Assembly: GCA_903935355.1 (NCBI GenBank)
Contig: CAIZRK010000016.1
Location: 1-64,000 of the forward strand
Origin: an uncultured beta proteobacterium
Lineage (GTDB): Bacteria; Pseudomonadota; Gammaproteobacteria; Burkholderiales; Burkholderiaceae
DNA: 64,000 nucleotides
Direction: 5' to 3'
The notes beneath the pieces are model-generated. The model was not told the origin of the DNA. It saw only the letters and a program-made list of their open reading frames with translations, and ran no database searches. Shown here one piece after another: positions 57,560-64,000 of the stretch. A program made the position numbers and the translations under genes. Each line of letters opens with the position of its first letter. Position 1 is the first letter of the stretch.

Positions 57560-58588
57560 CTATGCTAATGCGGTAATGTGAACTTCGGTAGAAGGCACAG
57601 GCTTTAAGTGATTGGCAAATTGCTCTGATGCTACTCTCCAAGAGAATTTCTCTGCATGAGCACGGGCCACTTCACGAGGAATCTTGAGGGCCTGCATACA
57701 GGCTTCACGCAAGTCTTCATTCATCGCTCCGGCAGGTGAATTACCTAAAACGTCAATCGGCCCAGTTACAGGAAAAGCGGCAACTGGCGTGCCACAAGCC
57801 ATTGCCTCCAATAAAACTAGCCCAAAGGTATCTGTTTTGCTCGGAAACACAAACACATCAGCAGCCGCATATACCTTAGCTAATTCTTCTTGTTGCAAGA
57901 CCCCTAAATAATTGATGTCTGGGTACTTCTCCTTAATACTAGCCATGGCTGGACCATCACCGACCACCCATTTAGATCCAGGTAAATCAATTTCTAAAAA
58001 TGCATTAATATTTTTTTCGATTGCTACTCTGCCAACATATAAAAAAATTGGATGGGCCGTATTGAGTTTTTTAGATTCTTGCATTTTGAAGATGTTTAAA
58101 TCGACGCCACGTGACCACAACACGACATTAGTGAAGCCATAATTCTCGAGATCATTCTTAACAACAATGGTGGGAGCCATGACAGCCATAGATGGCCCAT
58201 GAAACCAGCGTAAGAAGGTGTAGGTCCAGGACAGCGGAACTCCAATGCGTGCCTTAACATACTCGGGGAAGCGAGTGTGATAGGCGGTAGAAAAGGGTAA
58301 ATTATTTTTTACAGCGTATGCCCGTGCTGAAAGCCCTAATGGGCCTTCGGTAGCGATATGCATCGCATCTGGTGCAAATGCTTTCATTTTCTTAGATACT
58401 AATTTGCCAGGCAAGATCGAAAGAGAAATGTCGGGATAAGTAGGGCATGGAATGGTCGTAAAGTCATTTGGGGTAATCATTTGAACTTCATGACCCATAG
58501 CAATTAATTCGGTACACGTTTGCTTAAGGGTTCTCACAACGCCATTGACTTGTGGTTCCCATGCATCGGTAATGATCATAATTTTCAT
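57560..58588 (-). CDS. GT4 glycosyltransferase, Agt-type diacylglycerol glycosyltransferase
   Basis: This GT-B fold enzyme has ITDAWEPQVNGVVRTL at the N-terminus, RGVD at 160, GRVAIEKN at 186 and the donor-site FPSKTDTFGLVLLEA at 248-262. Sequence style and adjacency to plcP match Agt of alpha-proteobacteria and other marine and freshwater bacteria, which transfers glucose or glucuronate to diacylglycerol during phosphate starvation. Its ATG overlaps the plcP stop, so they are coupled. The sugar cannot be predicted. Confidence 0.85.
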   Translation of the reverse strand: MKIMIITDAWEPQVNGVVRTLKQTCTELIAMGHEVQMITPNDFTTIPCPTYPDISLSILPGKLVSKKMKAFAPDAMHIATEGPLGLSARAYAVKNNLPFSTAYHTRFPEYVKARIGVPLSWTYTFLRWFHGPSMAVMAPTIVVKNDLENYGFTNVVLWSRGVDLNIFKMQESKKLNTAHPIFLYVGRVAIEKNINAFLEIDLPGSKWVVGDGPAMASIKEKYPDINYLGVLQQEELAKVYAAADVFVFPSKTDTFGLVLLEAMACGTPVAAFPVTGPIDVLGNSPAGAMNEDLREACMQALKIPREVARAHAEKFSWRVASEQFANHLKPVPSTEVHITALA

Positions 58589-59394
58589 AGCACAGCCTCT
58601 TTGATAAGTAAATCAACAGCAGGTTGGTAGGTAATTTCAGGAGCTTCAACGAGGTCACCCTTGATGTGTGTCCAATAAATGATTTTGAGTTCACCTTCAG
58701 TGGTTTCTACTAAGGCGGATAGGCTTTCTACCCAATCACCATCGTTGCAATAAAGCAAGCCATCGATTTCTCGGATTTCTGCTTTATGGATATGGCCACA
58801 AACCACTCCGTCACAGTTACGTAAACGGGCTTCTCTAGCCATAATGTACTCAAAGTCAGCGATATAACTCACCGCATTTTTAACTTGATGTTTAAGGTAT
58901 TGAGAAAGCGACCAATATTGCAGCCCCATTCTGACTCTGAGCATATTGAAGTAGCGGTTAATGTAAAGAATGAAGCTGTAGAGAGAGTCGCCAACATAGG
59001 CCAGCCACTTAGCGTATTGCATTACGCCATCAAATAAGTCACCGTGGGTTACCCAGAGTTTTCGACCATCTAAGGTGGTGTGAATCACTTCTTCTACTAC
59101 TTTTACATCGCCAAAAGAGAGTCCAAAAAATTGTCTTGCACTTTCATCATGGTTGCCTGGCACATAAATAACTTCGGCTCCTTTACGCGCTTTACGTAAC
59201 ATCTTTTGCACAACGTCATTGTGTGCTTGGGGCCAATAAAAAGATTGCTTAAGCCGCCAACCATCGATAATGTCACCAACTAGGTAAAAGGTATCAGCTT
59301 CGTTATGTTTAAGGAAATCTAAGAGGTAGTTTGCCTGACACCCTGATGTTCCTAGGTGCACATCTGAAATCCAAATCGCTCTGTAATGCGTCAT
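58585..59394 (-). CDS. PlcP-type phospholipase C (metallophosphoesterase)
   Basis: The metal-site blocks SDVHLG (10-15), GDIIDGW (40-46), GNHDE (80-84), HGDLFD (117-122) and GHIHK (200-204) are of the LpxH-like phosphoesterase class. PlcP of Sinorhizobium has the same family, length (about 270 aa) and start; it removes the headgroup of phosphatidylcholine and related lipids to give diacylglycerol. The coupled glycosyltransferase and the Pho box favour PlcP over LpxH. It is the first gene of its operon. Confidence 0.85.
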   Translation of the reverse strand: MTHYRAIWISDVHLGTSGCQANYLLDFLKHNEADTFYLVGDIIDGWRLKQSFYWPQAHNDVVQKMLRKARKGAEVIYVPGNHDESARQFFGLSFGDVKVVEEVIHTTLDGRKLWVTHGDLFDGVMQYAKWLAYVGDSLYSFILYINRYFNMLRVRMGLQYWSLSQYLKHQVKNAVSYIADFEYIMAREARLRNCDGVVCGHIHKAEIREIDGLLYCNDGDWVESLSALVETTEGELKIIYWTHIKGDLVEAPEITYQPAVDLLIKEAVL

Positions 59395-59425
59395 GAGTAG
59401 TCATTAAGCCGTCTTGACATGTAAT

Positions 59426-59458
59426 CCTCATGACAGTTTTATGGCAGTTTTGTGACTT
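59426..59458 (-). promoter_or_regulatory. triple 11-bp Pho half-site array between plcP and the olsA-like gene
   Basis: Read on the minus strand, three 11-bp units follow each other: AAGTCACAAAA, CTGCCATAAAA, CTGTCATGAGG. The last two give CTGCCATAAAACTGTCAT (59430-59447), 17 of 18 to the PhoB consensus. The box faces plcP, whose ATG is about 35 bases beyond. No good -10 was found at the usual distance. The divergent acyltransferase starts 22 bases on the other side. Confidence 0.85.
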
Positions 59459-59479
59459 GTTATATATTTAGGCTTATTC

Positions 59480-60253
59480 ATGATGAAACCGAACCTAGCC
59501 ACAGAAAAACCGACACCCAAAGTGCTGCGTATTTGCTTATGGGCACAAATCTGGTTTCATATTCTCTGTGGGGTATGTACCTTATCTTTTTTATTTCCTT
59601 TTTTTGATAGACAGAAAAAAACACAAAAGATACAAGCATGGTCCGTACGTCTCTTGCAAATATTTCATTTAGAGTTGCAAGTAAAAGGCGCAGATTTATT
59701 GCCTAGCACCCCTTATCTTTTAGCCTCTAACCATATCTCTTGGATTGATATTCATGTGATTAATGCCTTTAGGCCCATTCGTTTTGTAGCTAAATCTGAA
59801 GTGGCAAGTTGGCCTATTTTTGGAAAGATGGCTACCCAACTGGGCACAGTATTTATCCGCAGGGATAATTCACGCCATGCTAGGGCGGTAGTGCATGAAA
59901 TAGCTAGAGTGCTAAAGACGCAATCTATCTGTATCTTTCCGGAGGGCACCTCGACTATAGGCGAGCTAGTGTTGCCTTTTAGACCCAATCTCTTTGAGGC
60001 GGCCGTGGTTTCCCAAACTCCGGTATACCCCTTAGCAATTGCGTATGTTTCTCAGAAGACTGGCTTAAGAAGCGATGCCCCTGCTTTTATTGGGGATATG
60101 GGCCTATTGGAATCAATTTCGAACATCCTCAAAAATCGATATTTGGCAGTCAATTTACAGATTCTTCCGCCCTATGTGCCGGGCCCAGATATGCTTTTTG
60201 ACCGTAAACAATTGGCTTTTTACTGCCAAGATTCAATTGCTAAAGCCATTTAA
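59480..60253 (+). CDS. PlsC-domain acyltransferase, OlsA-like
   Basis: The acyltransferase boxes NHISWID (84-90) and FPEGTS (153-158) and an N-terminal membrane helix mark a 1-acylglycerol-3-phosphate or lyso-ornithine-lipid acyltransferase. Divergence from an operon with an OlsB-like gene and a shared Pho box suggests OlsA, which adds the second acyl chain to ornithine lipid. A general PlsC role is possible. Two ATGs start the ORF. Confidence 0.82.
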   Translation: MMKPNLATEKPTPKVLRICLWAQIWFHILCGVCTLSFLFPFFDRQKKTQKIQAWSVRLLQIFHLELQVKGADLLPSTPYLLASNHISWIDIHVINAFRPIRFVAKSEVASWPIFGKMATQLGTVFIRRDNSRHARAVVHEIARVLKTQSICIFPEGTSTIGELVLPFRPNLFEAAVVSQTPVYPLAIAYVSQKTGLRSDAPAFIGDMGLLESISNILKNRYLAVNLQILPPYVPGPDMLFDRKQLAFYCQDSIAKAI

Positions 60254-60317
60254 ATAGCAATGTAATTAAAATGTCATATCGTTAAGATACAAATGATCTA
60301 CCGCCTAAAGGATAAAA

Positions 60318-61223
60318 ATGAGTTCTAAACACAAAGAGATGTCTGAGTGGTACCAACGTGCTCAGGAAGAAATCCTTGACAGTATGGACGAAGAGCTCGA
60401 GATGGAGCTCGATGATGATCGCCTTTCTCCTGATGGTGGAAGCGGTTCAGTTATTCCACGTCAAGTCTACTTCAAGGAATTATTTCGTCTACAAGGTGAA
60501 CTAGTAAAGCTTCAGGACTGGGTGGTAGAGCATAAGCTCAAAGTGGCCGTGCTCTTTGAAGGGCGAGATTCAGCGGGTAAGGGTGGTGCAATTAAACGAA
60601 TTACGCAACGATTAAATCCCCGTGTTTGTAAGGTAGTAGCCTTGACAGCCCCAAGTGAGCGCGAGAAAACACAATGGTATTTTCAGAGATACATTTCTCA
60701 ATTACCTGCGGGTGGCGAGATCGTGTTATTTGATCGCAGTTGGTATAACCGCGCTGGCGTTGAAAAAGTCATGGGCTTTTGTACAGATGAAGAGTATGAG
60801 GAGTTTCTTAGAACAGTTCCTGAGCTTGAGCGCATGATGATTAACTCAGGAATTATTTTAATTAAGTACTGGTTCTCGATTTCTGATGATGAGCAGTACA
60901 ACCGCTTTATGATGCGTATTCATGATCCATTAAAGCAATGGAAATTAAGCCCCATGGACTTAGATGCCCGTCGTTTATGGGAGGCTTACACTAAGGCAAA
61001 AGAAACCATGCTTGAGCGTACCAATATTCCTGAGGCGCCTTGGTGGGTAGTAGCGGCTAATGATAAGAAAAAAGCGCGGTTAAACTGTATTTCCCACTTT
61101 TTAGATCAAATTCCGTACAAGGAAATTGAACATCCTGAAATAAACCTACCAGCACGGGTTCACAATCCTGACTACTTAAGAGGCCCTGTCCCTCGAGAGA
61201 TGTACGTTCCAGAAATCTATTAA
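60318..61223 (+). CDS. ppk2: polyphosphate kinase 2, class I type
   Basis: PPK2 enzymes move phosphate between polyphosphate and nucleotides, mostly making NTP from NDP. Walker A GRDSAGKGG (82-90) and the Walker B/lid region LFDRSWYNRAGVEK (137-150) are intact, as are RRLWEAYTKAKE and the C-terminal PREMYVPEIY. An acidic N-terminal stretch (residues 20-36) is notable. AAGGA lies before the ATG. It lies 64 bases after the OlsA-like gene. Confidence 0.94.
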   Translation: MSSKHKEMSEWYQRAQEEILDSMDEELEMELDDDRLSPDGGSGSVIPRQVYFKELFRLQGELVKLQDWVVEHKLKVAVLFEGRDSAGKGGAIKRITQRLNPRVCKVVALTAPSEREKTQWYFQRYISQLPAGGEIVLFDRSWYNRAGVEKVMGFCTDEEYEEFLRTVPELERMMINSGIILIKYWFSISDDEQYNRFMMRIHDPLKQWKLSPMDLDARRLWEAYTKAKETMLERTNIPEAPWWVVAANDKKKARLNCISHFLDQIPYKEIEHPEINLPARVHNPDYLRGPVPREMYVPEIY

Positions 61224-61273
61224 GAATGGCTAGATAGTGTTAATCTCTTGGTAACAACCAAGGGGTTAAGCCA

Positions 61274-62101
61274 TTGAAATCAAAGCCATTAATTACCAAT
61301 CGAGAATTTAAGCTGCTGATTAAGCCTCAAGGCTTAGATCGTCTAAGCAGAGTTACGGCTTTAAGTGACCAGATTATTCAATTCTGTCATAAGAATAAGG
61401 TGGGTTTTTTCCACATTGATAATGCGACAACAGGATTGCGAAATATCTATTTCTATGACACCCCAGGGGAAGACTTTCGCCACAATAACGTCATCTTACG
61501 TGTTCGTGAATCTCGGCAGAATATTTGGGTAGATGATTGGTGTGAGGTGACTTTGAAATGTCGTGCATATGACTTAGATACTGTATCGAAGTTTGATCCT
61601 ACCCCCAAGAAAAGCATTAAATCCAGATTACGTCTTAAAGAAGAAATCTTGCGTGGGGATGCTATTGGATCTTCAAAATCCATGTACTCCAATAATGCAA
61701 TTTTAGATGCGGTTCCAATCGATGATTTATTTGATCGCACTTTAAGTAGTGTTTGTAAATTTTTCCCTGGGCTGACTGCTCTCGCAATCGATAAAAAATC
61801 ACCACTTGGCATAGTTGGAGGTACTACCAATAAGATATTGGAAGTGAGCTTACCCTTGGGTAATTTGGTATTTGGTGATGGGGTGCAAGCCCATTGTGAC
61901 TTTGCCATTTGGCTTAGGAGTATAGGTAACCCTATTATTGGCGAGCTCTCCTTTTCTTATCGAGTCAATGAAGATAATCGGGCGCAAGTAAAAGCGCATA
62001 AGCGGGCAGATAAGTTCTTCAAAAACCTCCAAACTGAATTAACTGATTGGCTAGAGATTGGTAGCACTAAGACCGCATTAGTTTATGGAAAGCCTGAGTG
62101 A
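61274..62101 (+). CDS. CYTH-like (triphosphate tunnel) protein
   Basis: The sequence follows the CYTH/TTM pattern in order: an N-terminal basic strand with REFKLLIKP (10-18), IYFYDTPGEDFRHNNVILRVRE (58-79), WCEVTLKCR (89-97) and a late acidic strand GELSFSYRV. The first motif is EFK rather than the usual ExExK, so metal binding may be altered. CYTH enzymes hydrolyse triphosphates or act on polyphosphate. The place directly after ppk2 favours a polyphosphate-related role. The start is TTG; no strong ribosome-binding site is seen. It overlaps chrA. Confidence 0.6.
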   Translation: MKSKPLITNREFKLLIKPQGLDRLSRVTALSDQIIQFCHKNKVGFFHIDNATTGLRNIYFYDTPGEDFRHNNVILRVRESRQNIWVDDWCEVTLKCRAYDLDTVSKFDPTPKKSIKSRLRLKEEILRGDAIGSSKSMYSNNAILDAVPIDDLFDRTLSSVCKFFPGLTALAIDKKSPLGIVGGTTNKILEVSLPLGNLVFGDGVQAHCDFAIWLRSIGNPIIGELSFSYRVNEDNRAQVKAHKRADKFFKNLQTELTDWLEIGSTKTALVYGKPE

Positions 62102-62676
62102 GATTGGAGTCTTTCACCATTACAGAAAACCCCCTTTCCCCATCTCCTGCTCTGCATGATCTTTTCATGCAGTTTTTGCTGATCGGGGCAATCAGTTTTG
62201 GAGGCGGAATTATTGCCTATGAACGCATTTTGTTAGTTGATAAGAAAAAATGGCTCACGCCAGATCAATTCATGGCCTATCTAGCTATTAGCCAAACAAT
62301 GCCTGGCTTGAACTCAGTCAATTTGGCAGTATTGCTTGGCGATCATTTGCGTGGCGTTAAGGGGGCAATCTGCGCAACCCTGGGCTTAATTTTGCCGGGC
62401 TCTCTCTTTGTTTTGGGGATTGGTATTTTATATGCCGATAATAGCGATCATCCTTTAGCCAATCTGCTCTTAGCGGGTATTGCTGCTGCAGCTACTGGCT
62501 TATTAGCCGCTATTACTTATCGAATTGGCGACGGGCAGTGGGGCCATATTAAATCGTTGCTGCTGATTATTGGAACGTTTTTATTGATGAGCATTGTCAA
62601 GCTATCCCTCCCTTGGGTATTGCTGATTATGGCTCCCATCGCACTTTACCTCTATCGGCCCACTAAGAGCGTATGA
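62098..62676 (+). CDS. chrA: chromate transporter, N-half protein of a short-chain pair
   Basis: This is a ChrA-family membrane protein of about 190 aa with SFGGGIIAYERILLVDKKKWLTPDQF and AISQTMPGLNSVNLAVLLG, corresponding to one half of the long ChrA. Short-chain ChrA proteins work as pairs and export chromate by proton exchange. The start GTG overlaps the CYTH gene stop; the stop overlaps its partner. Confidence 0.9.
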   Translation: MRLESFTITENPLSPSPALHDLFMQFLLIGAISFGGGIIAYERILLVDKKKWLTPDQFMAYLAISQTMPGLNSVNLAVLLGDHLRGVKGAICATLGLILPGSLFVLGIGILYADNSDHPLANLLLAGIAAAATGLLAAITYRIGDGQWGHIKSLLLIIGTFLLMSIVKLSLPWVLLIMAPIALYLYRPTKSV

Positions 62677-63200
62677 GCATATTAATTCAGCTTGCGTTGA
62701 GTTTTGCCTTACTCTCTATTTTGGCTGTAGGGGGTGGTACTGCTGTTTTGCCAGAGATGCAAACTTTACTAGCGCAACGTTTTGGCATTGATCATACGCA
62801 ATTTGTGCATATTTATAGCTTTGGCCAATTAGCACCAGGTCCCAATATGCTGATGGTCTTGGTGATCGGTTATCAGATCGCTGGTTTTCTAGGGGCAGGC
62901 GCTGTTCTCCTAGCCTTCTTTTTACCTTCTAGCATTCTGTGTTTTTATATAGGCCGACTTTGGAATCGCTTTGGCGAGAGTCCTTGGCGTCGCTCTATTC
63001 AAAATGCTTTGGAACCCATTTCAATTGGCTTGATGGGCTCTGGGGTCTATGCAGTAGGCAAGGCCTCGGTAGTGAACCCGATTACTTTGGCATTAGCCCT
63101 ATTGACGCTGTACCTCATCCTCAGAACCAAAATAAATCCGGTTTTCATTATTTTAGGCTCTGGAGGACTTGGCACTTTACTGCTTGCTTATTTCCACTAA
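62673..63200 (+). CDS. chrA: chromate transporter, C-half protein of a short-chain pair
   Basis: The second ChrA half has the family blocks AVGGGTAVLPEMQTLLAQRFGID and YSFGQLAPGPNMLMVLVIGYQIAG. It overlaps its partner by four bases (ATGA), so the pair is made together. Some short ChrA pairs transport other oxyanions, so chromate is the default assignment. It converges with the TonB receptor, ten bases apart. Confidence 0.9.
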   Translation: MSILIQLALSFALLSILAVGGGTAVLPEMQTLLAQRFGIDHTQFVHIYSFGQLAPGPNMLMVLVIGYQIAGFLGAGAVLLAFFLPSSILCFYIGRLWNRFGESPWRRSIQNALEPISIGLMGSGVYAVGKASVVNPITLALALLTLYLILRTKINPVFIILGSGGLGTLLLAYFH

Positions 63201-63210
63201 ACTACAAATC

Positions 63211-64000
63211 TTAGAAAGTCCCCCTTAAGCCCACCATCAGACTTCTACCTGGTTGGGGGGCATACAGCCGCACAGCCATCGGTGTGGTCGCATACCGAAT
63301 TTGCTCATTGAGTAAGTTCTTCAGGTTCATATACACAGTCCAGTTCACATTCGCAATCTTTTCTGTATAAGCGATGCCTGCATTTAACAGGTTGTAACTA
63401 GGGGCAGGGCCTTGTTCCCAACTTGCCAATCGGTTCTGCTGGTAGCTATATATATAGCTAGCATTAGTAAGCCATCCATTTTTTTCATGTGCTAACTCTG
63501 CACCTAAGCGTGGGGCTGGTTGCAAAGGTAAATTGCCGCCAGCATCAAAACTACCCTGAGAGGCATCTCCAAACACCCGAGCACCTATTCCTTTTTGCTT
63601 CCAGTTGTAGGTTAGCTCTCCCTCAATCCCTTTGATGGTGGCTGAGGCTTGTTGGGCAACCACTACGCTAAAGCCATCGCCTTCAGCACCACCATTATCA
63701 ATGCTTGTGCCAGTGTAATAACCATAGATGTAATTACTAAAGCGGTTGGCATAGATACTCGCTTTACCCCGCATTAAACCACTGGTTTTTTGGATATTGA
63801 ACTCGAGGTTATGGGATGTTTCTTTATTGAGATTGGGATTACCAATATCAAAGGTGGCGGTAGATTCATGAGCGCCATAAGAGTAGAGCTCTTGCGCACT
63901 TGGAGCACGCTGTGAGACCGTATAAGCCACTCCAGCGCCATGACCTGGTAGGAAGTTCCATAGACCACCTGCAGAGTAGGACATTAAATTGAAATTGCGA
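63211..64000 (-). CDS. TonB-dependent receptor, C-terminal part (runs off the window)
   Basis: The sequence reads as the last third of a TonB-dependent outer-membrane receptor: SAPSAQELYSYGAHESTATFDIGNPN with NLNKETSHNLEFNIQ, paired strands, NLKNLLNEQIRYATTP and the final GRSLMVGLRGTF. The HESTATFDIGNPNL style is common in receptors annotated for zinc or other metals (ZnuD-like), but the plug domain is outside the window. The frame stays open to base 64000, so the ATG at 63984 is not the start. Confidence 0.93.
   Translation of the reverse strand, partial: RNFNLMSYSAGGLWNFLPGHGAGVAYTVSQRAPSAQELYSYGAHESTATFDIGNPNLNKETSHNLEFNIQKTSGLMRGKASIYANRFSNYIYGYYTGTSIDNGGAEGDGFSVVVAQQASATIKGIEGELTYNWKQKGIGARVFGDASQGSFDAGGNLPLQPAPRLGAELAHEKNGWLTNASYIYSYQQNRLASWEQGPAPSYNLLNAGIAYTEKIANVNWTVYMNLKNLLNEQIRYATTPMAVRLYAPQPGRSLMVGLRGTF

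Noticed and set aside
58585-59394. Assignment of the metallophosphoesterase as LpxH (lipid A synthesis)
   Set aside because: The fold is shared, but the coupled diacylglycerol-type glycosyltransferase, DgkA and OlsB-like genes and the Pho array point to PlcP.

Overview
The window reads as chromosomal DNA of a free-living betaproteobacterium of the Burkholderiaceae, most likely Polynucleobacter or a close relative. The evidence is the gene order (dnaX-ybaB-recR; surE-pcm-nlpD; ndk-rlmN-ispG-hisS-yfgM-bamB-der-hfq-hflX-hflK-hflC-hisZ-purA), the protein sequences, tight gene packing and a moderate base composition. The genus is an inference from recall; no search was run.

Layout. 1-2.5 kb is accessory: an IS30-type transposase fragment at the edge, two unrecognised small genes and a Fic-domain protein with an AbiEi-like N-terminal part. 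2.7-5.5 kb holds the 4.5S RNA gene, divergent from dnaX, then ybaB and recR. 5.6-13.1 kb holds an OprB-type porin and a three-gene heavy-metal RND efflux operon. 13.1-17.6 kb is surE-pcm-nlpD-exonuclease-rlmD, with no rpoS after nlpD. 17.6-19.2 kb holds small secreted or membrane proteins and a Bax inhibitor-1 family protein. 19.4-33.6 kb is the long housekeeping run from ndk to purA. 33.7-39.8 kb holds malate synthase G, a putative cysteine-peptidase-like protein, a small ORF, an ion channel, an MFS transporter and a dienelactone hydrolase. 39.9-41.2 kb is glmM.

From 41.2 to 62.1 kb most genes concern phosphate. They are pstSCAB-phoU-phoB-phoR, an arsenate-reductase-like enzyme, an exported phosphoesterase, exopolyphosphatase, a PlcP-type phospholipase C / Agt-type glycosyltransferase / DgkA / OlsB-like operon divergent from an OlsA-like acyltransferase, PPK2, and a CYTH-like protein. 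MgtC and CorA/ZntB-type genes are interspersed. Three good Pho boxes are visible, each an 11-bp direct repeat: before pstS, between plcP and olsA (three half-sites), and at 51.8 kb, where the box points at a very short unit ending in an intrinsic terminator. A fourth, weaker one precedes ppx. Together the genes suggest uptake of scarce phosphate, replacement of phospholipids by glycolipid and ornithine lipid, and handling of polyphosphate. The window ends with a two-gene chromate transporter and a truncated TonB-dependent receptor.

The most unexpected sequence observation is a 37-bp element with 32 of 37 bases identical upstream of both the fic gene (about 2.5 kb) and purA (about 32.2 kb). 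Each copy contains AACAAAGT twice, 23 bp apart, in the same orientation relative to its gene. Other observations are ribosome-binding sites inside inverted repeats (93-aa gene, pstS), three small ORFs missed by the ORF track, and promoters that would make dnaX and glmM nearly leaderless.
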